A stretch of 64,000 nt of DNA from Owenia fusiformis (Eukaryota; Annelida; Polychaeta; Sabellida; Oweniidae): NCBI GenBank assembly GCA_903813345.2, contig CAIIXF020000008.1, positions 37,040,867 to 37,104,866 of the forward strand, written 5' to 3'. The notes below the pieces were generated by a model, which saw nothing but the letters and a program-made list of their open reading frames with translations, searched no databases and was not told the origin of the DNA. Both the position numbers and the translations under genes were made by a program. Each line of letters opens with the position of its first letter. Position 1 is the stretch's first letter. Below are positions 50,017-60,945 of this stretch, one piece after another.

Positions 50017-52240
50017 TTATAAGGTCATTAATGAAGATAAGGAACCACCAGGTACTCATCACTCGGCCTTGACCCGTACCTTGCTCAATGTGGAAGGGTC
50101 GTGACAGTTTACCATTATATAAAAAGGACGCACGTGTGTTACTATAGCTGTCTATTATAATGCGCCATAGTTTAGCGTTTACTCCAAGCTGATATAGCTT
50201 GTAGAAGAGACCCTCGCGCCACAGGAGGTCAAAGGCAGATTTATTATCTAAATATGCAACATACAACTTGCTGCCTCTTTCAATGTAATGGTAGATGGTT
50301 TCCTGATGAACAAACTGTGCCATTTGACTCCCGGCTCCTTTTTGGTATGCGAATTGATATTCATGCGGTGAGAATGTCCATCGCCCTAGAACTATATGGT
50401 CCCATATTTTGTTAATGATTGGCGTAAGTGTTAGACCTCTGTGATTTTCTTTGATCAATGGATCCTTATTTTTCCCTTTATGTCTGGCTATCATGACTCC
50501 TAGTTTGTGACTCGGGGGAACCTTTTCGGATTGCACGATGCCATTATAAATCGCCGTGAGAGCCTTAAGTACTATCTGACCACCGTGTCTTAAGTGTTCA
50601 ATTGTTATAAGATCGTGACCAGGCGATTTATTATTTTTAAAATGTTGCATCGCCTTTGTTACCTCATCTTCTGTTATAGGGTTGGTTAGATAAATGTCTT
50701 CATTAAGTGTACTTTCGCGCTTCATTTGTTTGAGGTCGTGTTCGATTTTAGCTTTAAAATTGTCATCAAAATTGGGGTAACTTTTGGGCTTCCCAAGATT
50801 TTCAAAATAATTTGCCCATTCATCTCGTATTCTATCTGGGTCCCTTATAATCTCACTTCCAATTTTAAGTTCGTGGCAGGTTGACGGTCCATTTGTTGTG
50901 TTGCGCACTGCTTTGTAAAATGTATTAATGTCAACTTCTGCAGCGGATTCAAGGTCGTTGTATAATTCACGTTCGTAATGTAATTTGGCGATTCTTAAGG
51001 CATTAGAGAATAATCTTTTATCATGCTTGTATGAGGAATACGAGGCAAACTGATTGCCCCTTGGTTTACCAGCTGCTACCCATATTTGCCGCGCATGCCT
51101 CATGTTATCATGCAGTGGTTTAAGTTCATGCGATTTCCAATATGGCTTGAGAAAGGGCTTATATTTAGATTTCGGTAGATGGAGTTTTGACGCACTTCTC
51201 AGAATATTTGTAAGTTCATTGGTGAGCTGTTCTGTGTCGTCAACAGTATCACATTCAATTAAACAGGGGTTCAATCGAGTTGCGATATAATTCTTATATA
51301 AGAGTAGATGTTGTTCACTGGCTTTGTTCCAGTTGGGCCTAGGGATGCTGTCTGCTATATATTTCAATGGTAACTGATTAAGCGACATTACGAGGTAAAT
51401 GGGATGATGATCAGATAAGTTCAGTGGATGGTCATCTAGGACTACACATTTTTTTATACAATCTATACCTGCATTTTTGATAAAGATGTGATCAATACAT
51501 GTTTGCACTGCATCGTTGTAGTACGTAAACCAAGGACCTGTTGCTAATGTTTGACAATTGATCGATAATAGATTATTTTCAGTTAAGAATGTTTCAATCA
51601 ATTTACCTCTATAATTACTGGTCCCTTGTATTCTAGGGCAGATATCTCTGGACAAATGTGCGTTGAAATCGCCGCACAGAATTATATTGCCCTCTGGGCT
51701 ATATATATTATATAAATCATCTAAAAGATTGAGACATTCTTTATATTCGGGAATTGAACTGTTGGTCGATGGCATGTATACACCGAAAATAAAAAGTGTA
51801 TCATTTCCATTGACGGTCAATTCAATTCCACAAATCCTATCAGATTCGAAATTCAATTGAATATGCTTAGCATATAGTGATTTTCTATATATTATACAAA
51901 CTCCCCCTATACCACGTGGCCTTTTTGGATTATCTACATTGAGACGATGATCTGTGATTACATTACTTGTAAAATCTAAATCAAGTGTATTACAGAAATT
52001 AATTGAATCTGAATGTAACCAGTGTTCAGTGATCACTGCAATGTCGACTGACTTCAGGTGTTCAGATATATATGGTGCACCATACATTATTCCTTGTGAA
52101 TTCCAGCAAAATAACCTAAGATCACTTGTTTGCTTATGCATATTAATACATGTCGCGTATGAGGATAAGCTATGACTGATTAATACCAAAAAGGCTACGT
52201 GTAACATATTACATAATGATAACTTTGGTTTTACTCCCAT
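50017..52240 (-). CDS. LINE ORF2, N-terminal part (APE endonuclease and RT fingers/palm)
   Basis: The ATG at 52240 lies in the overlap ATGGGAGTAA with the ORF1 stop. Residues about 40-290 form an APE-type endonuclease: LRLFCWNSQG, ITEHWL, LCGDFNAHL, IDHIF and SDHHPI are visible in order. The RT region includes KNNKSPGHD, HRGLTLTPIINKIW, QFAYQKGAGS, YLDNKSAFD (first catalytic Asp) and EQGTGQGRVMSTWWF. The frame enters the nested element just after FINDLI. Without the insertion the complete protein would be 1196 residues. It nicks DNA and reverse-transcribes its own RNA in the nucleus. Confidence 0.92.
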
Positions 52241-53829
52241 ATAGATGCATGTGAAGATTCCTCATGGTCACTGATCCATTCTCTACAAATAATATTCTCA
52301 GGCCAGAAGTCTTTCCTTAAAGCTGAGTCACAGTCATTTGTGTTAACATTGATGCGAAGAGTATACCATTTGAGACTGTATGAATTTCTTACGTCACCTG
52401 ATTTTAAATGCCTGACGAATGTTAATTCAACATTTTTACGTTGTGCGTATTTAATGATTTTATTTTGGAGATCAGGCCACGAGAGACGTGAGTTGATTCT
52501 GGATAGCACTAGCCATTTAACTTTCCGTCTTGGTTTGGCGCCTTCGAACCCATCGTCATAATCATCTAACGTAAATGAGTTCGATGGCCAGTCTCCAATG
52601 CTATCATCATAGGATGTCTTAGGGGTTGTTTTATTGGACCTGTAGGTTATTCGTGAAGGGATCGTTGTTGCTTCTGAGTCTTGTGCATTTATGGTTTCTT
52701 TGGTGGTTTTCATCTGATTTGTAGTTTTATTAGGCTTAGTAGAGCCACTTGTAGACAATGTGTGGTGTTGTTCTGGCTTGTTGTTCTCTGTAACAGGTGT
52801 GTCGGCAGCGCCATTGCTTGGTCTTGTGAGTTCCATGGTTGTACTTTTTATTTCTGGTAAATTTTCGCGTTCATTTTGTCTTGATGTTGAGCATTGCGCA
52901 GAAAGATATCGCTGTCGTTCACGTGCCATTGTTTTGCTATTGTCACCATTATCATGTGTATGGTTTTGATTGTGTTCACACCTGTTTTGTTGTTCTTCTT
53001 CGGTTTGTTGCTTCGGTGTTTCGTTGGGATCAGTTACAGGAGGGGGTGATTTCTTGTTCTTTGTTTTGCATGTTAGGCTGTTTTCTATACTTGCTATCTT
53101 TTTGGACAGTAAGATATCTTTCTGTTTTATGATTTCCTCTAGAGCTCGTACCGTATCATCTTTTTCATTAGACGACTGTTTAACTAGTCTCAGCTCCGTC
53201 TTAAGTTGTGCGATATTGTCGCGGAGGTTCTGCTCTTTTTGTTTCAGAGAAATGATTTCATTCTGATTTTTTGAACTGATTTCAAGTATTTGCTTCTTAA
53301 GGTTACATATATTTTCATTGGATTCTACCTGATTTTCTCTAACAATATCCTTCAAGGAGAGGATATGGGTTAGTAGTGTCTCAGACGGTGAATTGTCGTT
53401 TTCATTTGCCCTTGTACATGTTTGTGTTGGCGCACTGCTGATGGATTGTTTGCAACTAAGTATTGTTTTAATTTCACTCACATTACAATCACCTTCCAAG
53501 AAGTGATATAGTATGTAGCAGTCATCGCATATTTTATCTGAGGTACGTCTGTTGATGAGTGTTCCTCTTGGAATATCCTTGGGCCTACGTTGTTTTGCAA
53601 GGGCGAATAGACTCGATCTTACATCTCGTAGGTGATCGTCCGAGGATTGAATACGTGATATTTCACTTTTGAATTCTTCTCGGGATTTTCCTCCGCATAA
53701 ATGTTTAATATGTTCAAATGTTTGGCTTTCTGTTTGCGTAGCTATATCATCTACATCTTCATAATCGGATTCCATGCCATCAGAATGATCTGAGTTGCAG
53801 CCAGCCATGTTGATGATATTGTCAATCAA
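52231..53829 (-). CDS. LINE ORF1, coiled-coil nucleic-acid-binding protein
   Basis: This 532-residue protein has an acidic N-terminus and a cysteine cluster (CDDC at 101-104, then Cys 115 and 126) that may bind zinc. A heptad-like coiled coil spans about 155-250, followed by a low-complexity Thr/Asn/Gln-rich linker. A C-terminal folded segment (about 435-525, WLVLSRINSRLSWPDLQNKI..WPENIICREW) resembles RRM-like domains of LINE ORF1 proteins. Stop and ORF2 start overlap by 10 bases, which suggests termination-reinitiation. The role would be RNA chaperone and ribonucleoprotein assembly. Confidence 0.82.
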   Translation of the reverse strand: MIDNIINMAGCNSDHSDGMESDYEDVDDIATQTESQTFEHIKHLCGGKSREEFKSEISRIQSSDDHLRDVRSSLFALAKQRRPKDIPRGTLINRRTSDKICDDCYILYHFLEGDCNVSEIKTILSCKQSISSAPTQTCTRANENDNSPSETLLTHILSLKDIVRENQVESNENICNLKKQILEISSKNQNEIISLKQKEQNLRDNIAQLKTELRLVKQSSNEKDDTVRALEEIIKQKDILLSKKIASIENSLTCKTKNKKSPPPVTDPNETPKQQTEEEQQNRCEHNQNHTHDNGDNSKTMARERQRYLSAQCSTSRQNERENLPEIKSTTMELTRPSNGAADTPVTENNKPEQHHTLSTSGSTKPNKTTNQMKTTKETINAQDSEATTIPSRITYRSNKTTPKTSYDDSIGDWPSNSFTLDDYDDGFEGAKPRRKVKWLVLSRINSRLSWPDLQNKIIKYAQRKNVELTFVRHLKSGDVRNSYSLKWYTLRINVNTNDCDSALRKDFWPENIICREWISDHEESSHASIWE

Positions 53830-54136
53830 AACACGTGCTGATGTTGTTATTTACATAGCGTCTCTGACGTCCGCGTGTTTTGAATGAAGAAGTAGGTCAC
53901 AGAACCGGTTTTCCATGTCGGTTACGCCCTATTGATAATTGTGTAAGATGTTTTATACGTAAAATTGTCACATACCAGAGTATTTATTGTCACAGCTTGT
54001 ACATAAAATAAATCCTTGTACATTCATAAACAATCCTAGCGTGTTAAATGTAGAGTATGTGGACTCTTGACGATCGTTGACCAGATTTTATCTCCGTGAA
54101 ATCAGGTTCGACTTCGTGGTTTTATTTACTTCCGGT
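53830..54136 (-). promoter_or_regulatory. LINE 5' leader with probable internal promoter
   Basis: The 307 bases between the target duplication and ORF1 are less AT-rich than the surroundings. LINE leaders normally carry the promoter. No specific box was recognised, so this rests on position. Confidence 0.5.
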
Positions 54137-54226
54137 AAACATAATGTTTTGATATACTACCTATTCTTACGTAAAACATTATAAACATTATTTTTAAAAA
54201 TATATTAATGATAATTCTATTGATTG
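54137..54226. repeat. Target-site duplication of the LINE, right copy
   Basis: Partner of 44601-44690, at the 5' end of the element. Confidence 0.85.
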
Positions 54227-54888
54227 AGCATATATCAGTTTCTTTTTAAAACAGCTGTCTTTTACCGCTTCTTTTCTCTCAAAACATGAACATATTCATA
54301 AGTTGATTGTGCTCTAACTATGATGCCATGGTATCCTTGGTGACATCAATTGACTTTTGATTATGTTAACACCATACTCATTGGAAGAATAAAAATCGGG
54401 ACTGAGAAAAAATGTTCGGAATAAAGAGTTTTTGACGTTCTGGTTAACTGTAGTTGTAAGTCAGTTAAGAGAAATTATGAGGCTGGCCTAAAATAGACAG
54501 TACTATCAATTAAACTCTTGTTTACGCAATCTAGTTTGTTTATGAAACTTTCATCTGGAGTATTGTAGATGTAGAAATATTCATCATGTTTTTTTACTAT
54601 ATTTGCTAAACTATGATTTTTCAATAAAATTCAAAATGTTGTGATATTCTATATCATGATACTATCATTATTTCAAATGCAGTGAAATATGTCTTCACTA
54701 AAATACCCTCGCATAACTTTTGAAAATGTACATTTTGTGAAATTTTACTATCGTGAAATAAAGAGATTTACAGTAGTTGTTATTTCATGGATTTATACTT
54801 GTTTAAAGTTCTATATCCGTGTTAAGTGTGGAGTACTTGATGATCATCTTTAACTTTTCATGATCTTCCAATATCATTTTGTTTGAAG

Positions 54889-55010
54889 ATGAATGTCTGC
54901 TACAAATTCTTAACCCAAAAATGATGAAGCAAATCAGGCTAGTTGTATAAACACCAATGGAACATTCCAATGTCATTGTAACACCACATGTAAACAAGGG
55001 CATACACAGG
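54889..55010 (+). pseudogene. Decayed EGF-like exon of the nidogen-like gene
   Basis: Translation starts DEC in the phase expected after an AG, then shifts frame into ASCINTNGTFQCHCNTTC and a stop. The nucleotides TGTATAAACACCAATGG parallel TGTATTAACACCAATGG in the intact EGF exon at 61481-61603. The polypyrimidine acceptor is degraded (GTTTGAAG), the frame is broken and no EGF C-terminal G-x-G-x2-C or donor remains. It lies 6 bases before the target duplication of the giant inverted repeat. It looks like a lost member of the EGF series. Confidence 0.75.
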
Positions 55011-55139
55011 CAATGTAACTTGGTCATCAGTGTCAAGAATTAGGGACAAAAATTTATGTCATTTTTAAGTAAAGCTTTTTTTCTTTACAATGACGAGTTG
55101 AGAAATTTAAAAACATCCCACTTACTGAACTTTTAAACT

Positions 55140-57500
55140 TTTAAGGCATGTATTTTCAAAAAGCTTTACATTGGCGATATTCCATTACATTCTTGGACTT
55201 TGATTATTTTACGATTGAAAGTTGTGAACTTTTAATGCAGGCATTTTCAAAAAGCTTTACATTGGCGATATTCCATTACATTCTTGGACTTTGATTATTT
55301 TACGATTGAAAGTTGTGAACTTTTAATGCAGGCATTTTCAAAAAGCTTTACATTGGCCATTTTCCCTTACATTCTTAGACTTAGAATATTTTACGATCTG
55401 AAGAGGTGAACTTTTACAGCATGCATTTTCAAAAAGCTTTACATTGGCCATATTCCTTTACATTCTTGGACTTAGAATATTTCACGAAGCAAAGTTGTGA
55501 ACTTTTTATGCAGGCATTTTCAAAAAGCTTTACAATGGCCATTTTCCTTTACATTCTTGGACTTAAGATTATTTTACGATCTATAGAAGTGAAATTTTAT
55601 GGCATGCATTTTCAAAAAGCTTTACATTGGTCATTTTCCTTTACATTCTTGGACTTAGATTATTTTATCATATATAGAAGTGAATTTTATGGCATGCATT
55701 TTCAAAAAGCTTTACATTGGCCATATTCCTTTACATTCTTAGACTTAGAATATTTTACGATCTAACGAGGTGAACTTTTACAGAATGCATTTTCAAAAAG
55801 CTTTACATTGGCTATATTCCTTTACATTCTTGGACTTAGATTATTTTACGATCTAACGAGGTGAAATTTTATGGCATGCATTTTCAAAAAGCTTTACATT
55901 GGCTATATTCCTTTACATTCTTGGACTTAGATTATTTTACGATCTAACGAGGTGAAATTTTATGGCATGCATTTTCAAAAAGCTTTACATTGGCCATTTT
56001 CCTTTACATTCTTGGACTTAGAATATTTTACGATATATACTTGATAACTTTTAAGGCATGTATTTTCAAAAAGCTTTACATTGGCCATATTCCTTTACAT
56101 TCTTGGACTTAGAATATTTCACAATGCAAAGTTGTGAACTTTTTATGCAGGCATTTTCAAAAAGCTTCACATTTGCCATTTTCCTTTACATTCTTGGACT
56201 TAGAATATTTCACGAAGCAAAGTTGTGAACTTTTTATGCAGGCATTTTCAAGAAGCTTTATATTGGCGAAATTCCATTACATTCTTGGACTTAGATTATT
56301 TTGCGATTGAAAGTTGTGAACTTTTATAGCATGCATTTTAAAAAAGCTTTACATTGGCCATATTCGTTTACATTCTTGGAGTTAGATTATTTAACGATCT
56401 ATAGAAGTGAAATTTTACAGCATGCATTTTTAAAAAGCTTTACATTGGCCATATTCCTTTACATTCTTGTACTTAGATTATTTTACGATCTATAGAAGTG
56501 AAATTTTATGGCATACATTTTCAAAAAGCTTTACATTGACCATTTTCCTTTACATTCTTGGACTTAAAATATTTTACGATATATACTTGATAACTTTCAA
56601 GGCATGTATTTTCAAAAAGCTTTACATTGGCCATATTCCTTTACATTCTTGGACTTAGAATATTTCACGAAGCAAAGTTGTGAACTTTTTATGCAGGCAT
56701 TTTCAAAAAGCTTTACATTGGCAAAATTCCATTACATTCTTGGACTTAGAATATTTTGTGATTGAAAGTTGTGAATTTTTATAGCATGCATTTTCAAAAA
56801 GCTTTACATTGGCCATATTCCTTTACATTCTTGGACTTAGATTATTTTACGATCTATAGAAGTGAAATTTTACAGCATGCATTTGCAAAAAGCTTTACAT
56901 TGGCCATTTTCCTTTACATTCTTGGACTTAGATTATTTTACGATCTATAGAAGTAAAATTTTATGGCATGCATTTTCAAAAAGCTTTACATTGGCCATTT
57001 TCCTTTACATTCTTGGACTTAAAATGTTTTACGATATATACTTGATAACTTTTAAGGCATGTCTTTTCAAAAAGCTTTACATTGGCCATATTCCTTTACA
57101 TTCTTGGACTTCGAATATTTCACGAAACAAAGTTGTGAACTTTTTATGCAGGCGTTTTCAAAAAGCTTTACATTGGCAAAATTCCATTACATTCTTGGAC
57201 TTAGATTATTTTACGATGTAAAGTAGATAACTTTTAATTCAGGCATTTTCAAAAAGCTTTACAATGGCCATTTTCCTTTACATTCTTGGACTTAGAATAT
57301 TTTACGATCTATAGAAGTGAAATTTTATGCCATCCATTTTCAAAAAGCTTTACATTGGCCATATTCCATTACATTTTTGGACTTAGATTATATCAAGATT
57401 TAAAGTTGTAAACTATTATGTTATGTATTTTCAAAAAGGTTTACATTGGCCAAATTCCTTTACATTCCTGGACTTAGCTCATTTTCCGATTTAAGTTGTG
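55140..57500 (+). repeat. Left arm tandem array, about 26 units of about 91 bp
   Basis: The unit core is CATTTTCAAAAAGCTTTACA, TTGGCCATATTCCTTTACAT and TCTTGGACTTAGAATATTTT, with a variable junction (ACGATCTATAGAAGTGAAAT, ACGAAGCAAAGTTGTGAACT or ACGATATATACTTGATAACT). Junction types recur in a pattern, indicating higher-order duplication. The many short open frames (FxxxHFQKALHWPYSFTFLD) are translations of the repeat. Confidence 0.9.
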
Positions 57501-58315
57501 AACTCTCATAGAATGCTGTACATGTATTTCCACGCTTTACTGTCCCCTTTCCTTTAGCCTACTTATTTTGACTTTTAGATTTGGTATTTGTTGGATTCTG
57601 TTCTTTCACGACGTACAGTACATGTAGAATTGTAAAAACCATATGTCATTGGAGAGAATACAGTAAAGATCGCTAAATATAGAAATGAACTTGAATAGAC
57701 AATAGTATTGATAGTGATTGAAGAAATCCCCTAGAGAGCCCCTCGAATAGACGGGATTGTTTTCCCCGATCATCTTCAATACTTTCACAAGAGATGGTTG
57801 GAAATCGATCTAAAGTTATGCCTTATATTTCTAATTTGATGATAGAGTATGATTCCAGGTGGGAAAGTCGTGTAAAAGGCGAGAAATGTTAAAAGAAATG
57901 AGAAAGTTTGACGGGCTTTTGACATGCGCAGAACTCGTGCGCAGAAGCTCTTTTGGTAAAATGCCGATCAAATTTCTTAACTTTGAAACATTTCCTTCAT
58001 TTTATGGACTATTTTGCGATAAGATTAGAAAAACATGGTGTTGAAAGCACCTAATGATAGATATTAATCGGGAGGATGTACCGGCCAAAACTTAATATCG
58101 AAGGTAGAATACATATATGGAATTTGACGCGCCGACCTCAGAGAAAACACTTCCGGTTTTATAACCAAATACTCTATCGATCAGAATATCTTATTGTACT
58201 GTAATTTCGCCAGACATCTGCTAATATGATATGTGAATATTTGTTGATTTGATTGTTAATTACAAATTACTCAGAAGTACACGTAGGTACATGTAAGGGG
58301 AAGAACAAGTCAAGG
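57501..58315. other. Unique core of the giant inverted repeat
   Basis: About 815 bp without the 91-bp unit and less AT-rich than the arms. A plus-strand 61-codon frame (57859-58044) and a minus-strand 60-codon frame (57788-57606) have no recognisable domain. If the element was autonomous its transposase has been lost from here. Confidence 0.6.
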
Positions 58316-60945
58316 TTTACATCGTAGAATAATCAGAGTCCAAGAATGTAAAGGAAAAAGGCCATTGTAAAGCTTTTTGAAAATGCATACTATAAAAGTT
58401 CACAACTTTCAATTCACTTCTATACATGTAGATTGTAAAATAATCTATGTCCAAGAATGTAAAGGAAAATGGCCAATGTAAAGCTTTTTGAAAATGCATG
58501 CTGTAAAATTTCACTTCTATAGATCGTAAAATAATCCAAGTCCAAGAATGTAAAGGAATATGGCCAATGTAAAGCTTTTTGAAAATGCATGCTATAAAAA
58601 TTCACAACTTTCAATCACAAAATATTCTAAGTCCAAGAATGTAATGGAATTTCGCCAATGTAAAGACTTTTGAAAATGCCTGCATAAAAAGTTCACAACT
58701 TTGCTTCGTGAAATATTCTAAGTCCAAGAATGTAAATGAATATGGCCAATGTAAAGCTTTTTGAAAATACATGCCTTAAAAGTTATCAAGTATATATCGT
58801 AAAATATTCTAAGTCCAAGAATGTAAAGGAAAATGGCCAATGTAAAGCTTTTTGAAAATGCATGCCATAAAATTTCACCTCGTTAGATCGTAAAATAATC
58901 TAAGTCCAAGAATGTAAAGGAATATAGCCAATGTAAAGCTTTTTGAAAATGCATGCCATAAAATTTCACTTCTATAGATCGTAAAATAATCTAAGTCCAA
59001 GAATGTAAAGGAATATGGCCAATGTAAAGCTTTTTGAAAATCCATGCTATAAAAGTTCACTACTTTCAATCGCAAAATAATCTAAGTCCAAGAATGTAAT
59101 GGAATTTCGCCAATGTAAAGCTTTTTGAAAATGCCTGCATAAAAGGTTCACAACTTTGCTTCGTGAAATATTCTAAGTCCAAGAATGTAAAGGAATATGG
59201 CCAATGTAAAGCTTTTTGAAAATACATGCCTTGAAAGTTATCAAGTATATATCGTAAAATATTTTAAGTCCAAGAATGTAAAGGAAAATGGTCAATGTAA
59301 AGCTTTTTGAAAATGTATGCCATAAAATTTCACTTTTATAGATCGTAAAATAATCTAAGTTCAAGAATGTAAAGGAATATGGCCAATGTAAAGCTTTTTA
59401 AAAATGCATGCTGTAAAATTTCACTTCTATAGATCGTTAAATAATCTAACTCCAAGAATGTAAAGGAATATGGCCAATGTAAAGCTTTTTGAAAATCCAT
59501 GCTATAAAAGTTCACAACTTTCAATCGCAAAATAATCTAAGTCCAAGAATGTAATGGAATTTCACCAATGTAAAGCTTCTTGAAAATGCCTGCATAAAAA
59601 GTTCACAACTTTGCTTCGTGAAATATTCTAAGTCCAAGAATGTAAAGGAAAATGGCCAATGTGAAGCTTTTTGAAAATGCCTGCATTAAAAGTTCACAAC
59701 TTTGCATTGTGAAATATTCATGCCTTGAAAGTTATCAAGTATATATCGTAAAATATTTTAAGTCCAAGAATGTAAAGGAATATGGCCAATGTAAAGCTTT
59801 TTGAAAATGCATGCTGTAAAATTTCACTTCTATAGATCGTAAAATAATCTAAGTCCAAGAATGTAAAGGAATATGGCCAATGTAAAGCTTTTTGAAAATC
59901 CATGCTATAAAAGTTCACAACTTTCAATCGTAAAATAATCTAACTCCAAGAATGTAAAGGAATATGGCCAATGTAAAGCTTTTTGAAAATCCATGCTATA
60001 AAAGTTCACAACTTTCAATCGCAAAATAATCTAAGTCCAAGAATGTAATGGAATTTCGCCAATGTAAAGCTTTTTGAAAATGCCTGCATAAAAAGTTCAC
60101 AACTTTGCTTCGTGAAATATTCTAAGTCCAAGAATGTAAAGGAAAATGGTCAATGTAAAGCTTTTTGAAAATGCATGCTGTAAAATTTCACTTCTATAGA
60201 TCGTAAAATAATCTAAGTCCAAGAATGTAAAGGAATATGGCCAATGTAAAGCTTTTTAAAAATGCATGCTGTAAAATTTCACTTCTATAGATCGTAAAAT
60301 AATTTAAGTCCAAGAATGTAAGGAATATGGACAATGTAAAGCTTTTTGAAAATGCCTGCTATAAAAGTTCACAAGTTTACATCGTAAAATAACCTAAGTC
60401 CATGAATGTAATGGAATATGGCCAATGTAAAGCTTTTTGAAAATGCCTGCTATAAAAGTTCACAAGTTTACATCGTAAAATAATCAAAGTCCAAGAATGT
60501 AAAGGAATTTCGCCAATGTAAAGCTTCTTGAAAATGCCTGCATAAAAAGTTCACAACTTTGCTTCGTGAAATATTCTAAGTCCAAGAATGTAAAGGAAAA
60601 TGGCCAATGTGAAGCTTTTTTAAAATGCCTGCATTAAAAGTTCACAACTTTGCATTGTCAAATATTCTAAGTCCAAGAATGTAAAGGAATATGGCCAATG
60701 TAAAGCTTTTTGAAAATGCCTGCTATAAAAGTTCACAAGTTTACATCGTAAAATAATCAAAGTCCAAGAATGTAAAGGAATATGGCCAATGTAAAGCTTT
60801 TTGAAAATCCATGCTATAAAGTTAACAACTTTCAATCGCAAAATAATCTACGTAAGTCCAAGAATGTAAAAAAATCAAAGTCCAAGAATGTAATGGAATA
60901 TCGCCAATGTAAAGCTTTTTGAAAATACATGCCTTAAAAGTTTAA
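58316..60945 (-). repeat. Right arm tandem array, inverted, about 28-29 units
   Basis: The same unit as the left arm in reverse orientation (TGTAAAGCTTTTTGAAAATG, AAGTCCAAGAATGTAAAGGA). Several blocks of adjacent units repeat the same order of junction variants as in the left arm, which suggests exchange between arms. One unit boundary at 59705-59730 is truncated, with the next unit joined mid-way. Confidence 0.9.

Larger units (their letters stand above)
44601..54226 (-). mobile_element. Non-LTR retrotransposon (LINE) with 90-bp target duplications and a nested insertion
   Basis: A 90-bp segment beginning AAACATAATGTTTTGATATA and ending TTCTATTGATTG occurs at 44601-44690 and 54137-54226, with one difference noticed (CTCCC against CTACC). 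Between the copies, on the minus strand, are a 307-bp leader, ORF1, ORF2 overlapping it by 10 bases, a short 3' region and a (CAATA)n tail at 44691-44717. Without the nested 3.8-kb element the LINE is about 5.7 kb. The near-identical duplications and open frames indicate a young insertion. ORF1/ORF2 with an APE-type nuclease places it in the large I/Jockey-type group; I do not assign a clade. Confidence 0.9.

Noticed and set aside
55406-57221. Many 60-119-codon open frames in the tandem arrays
   Set aside because: They are translations of the 91-bp repeat in successive frames, mirrored on the other strand in the right arm.
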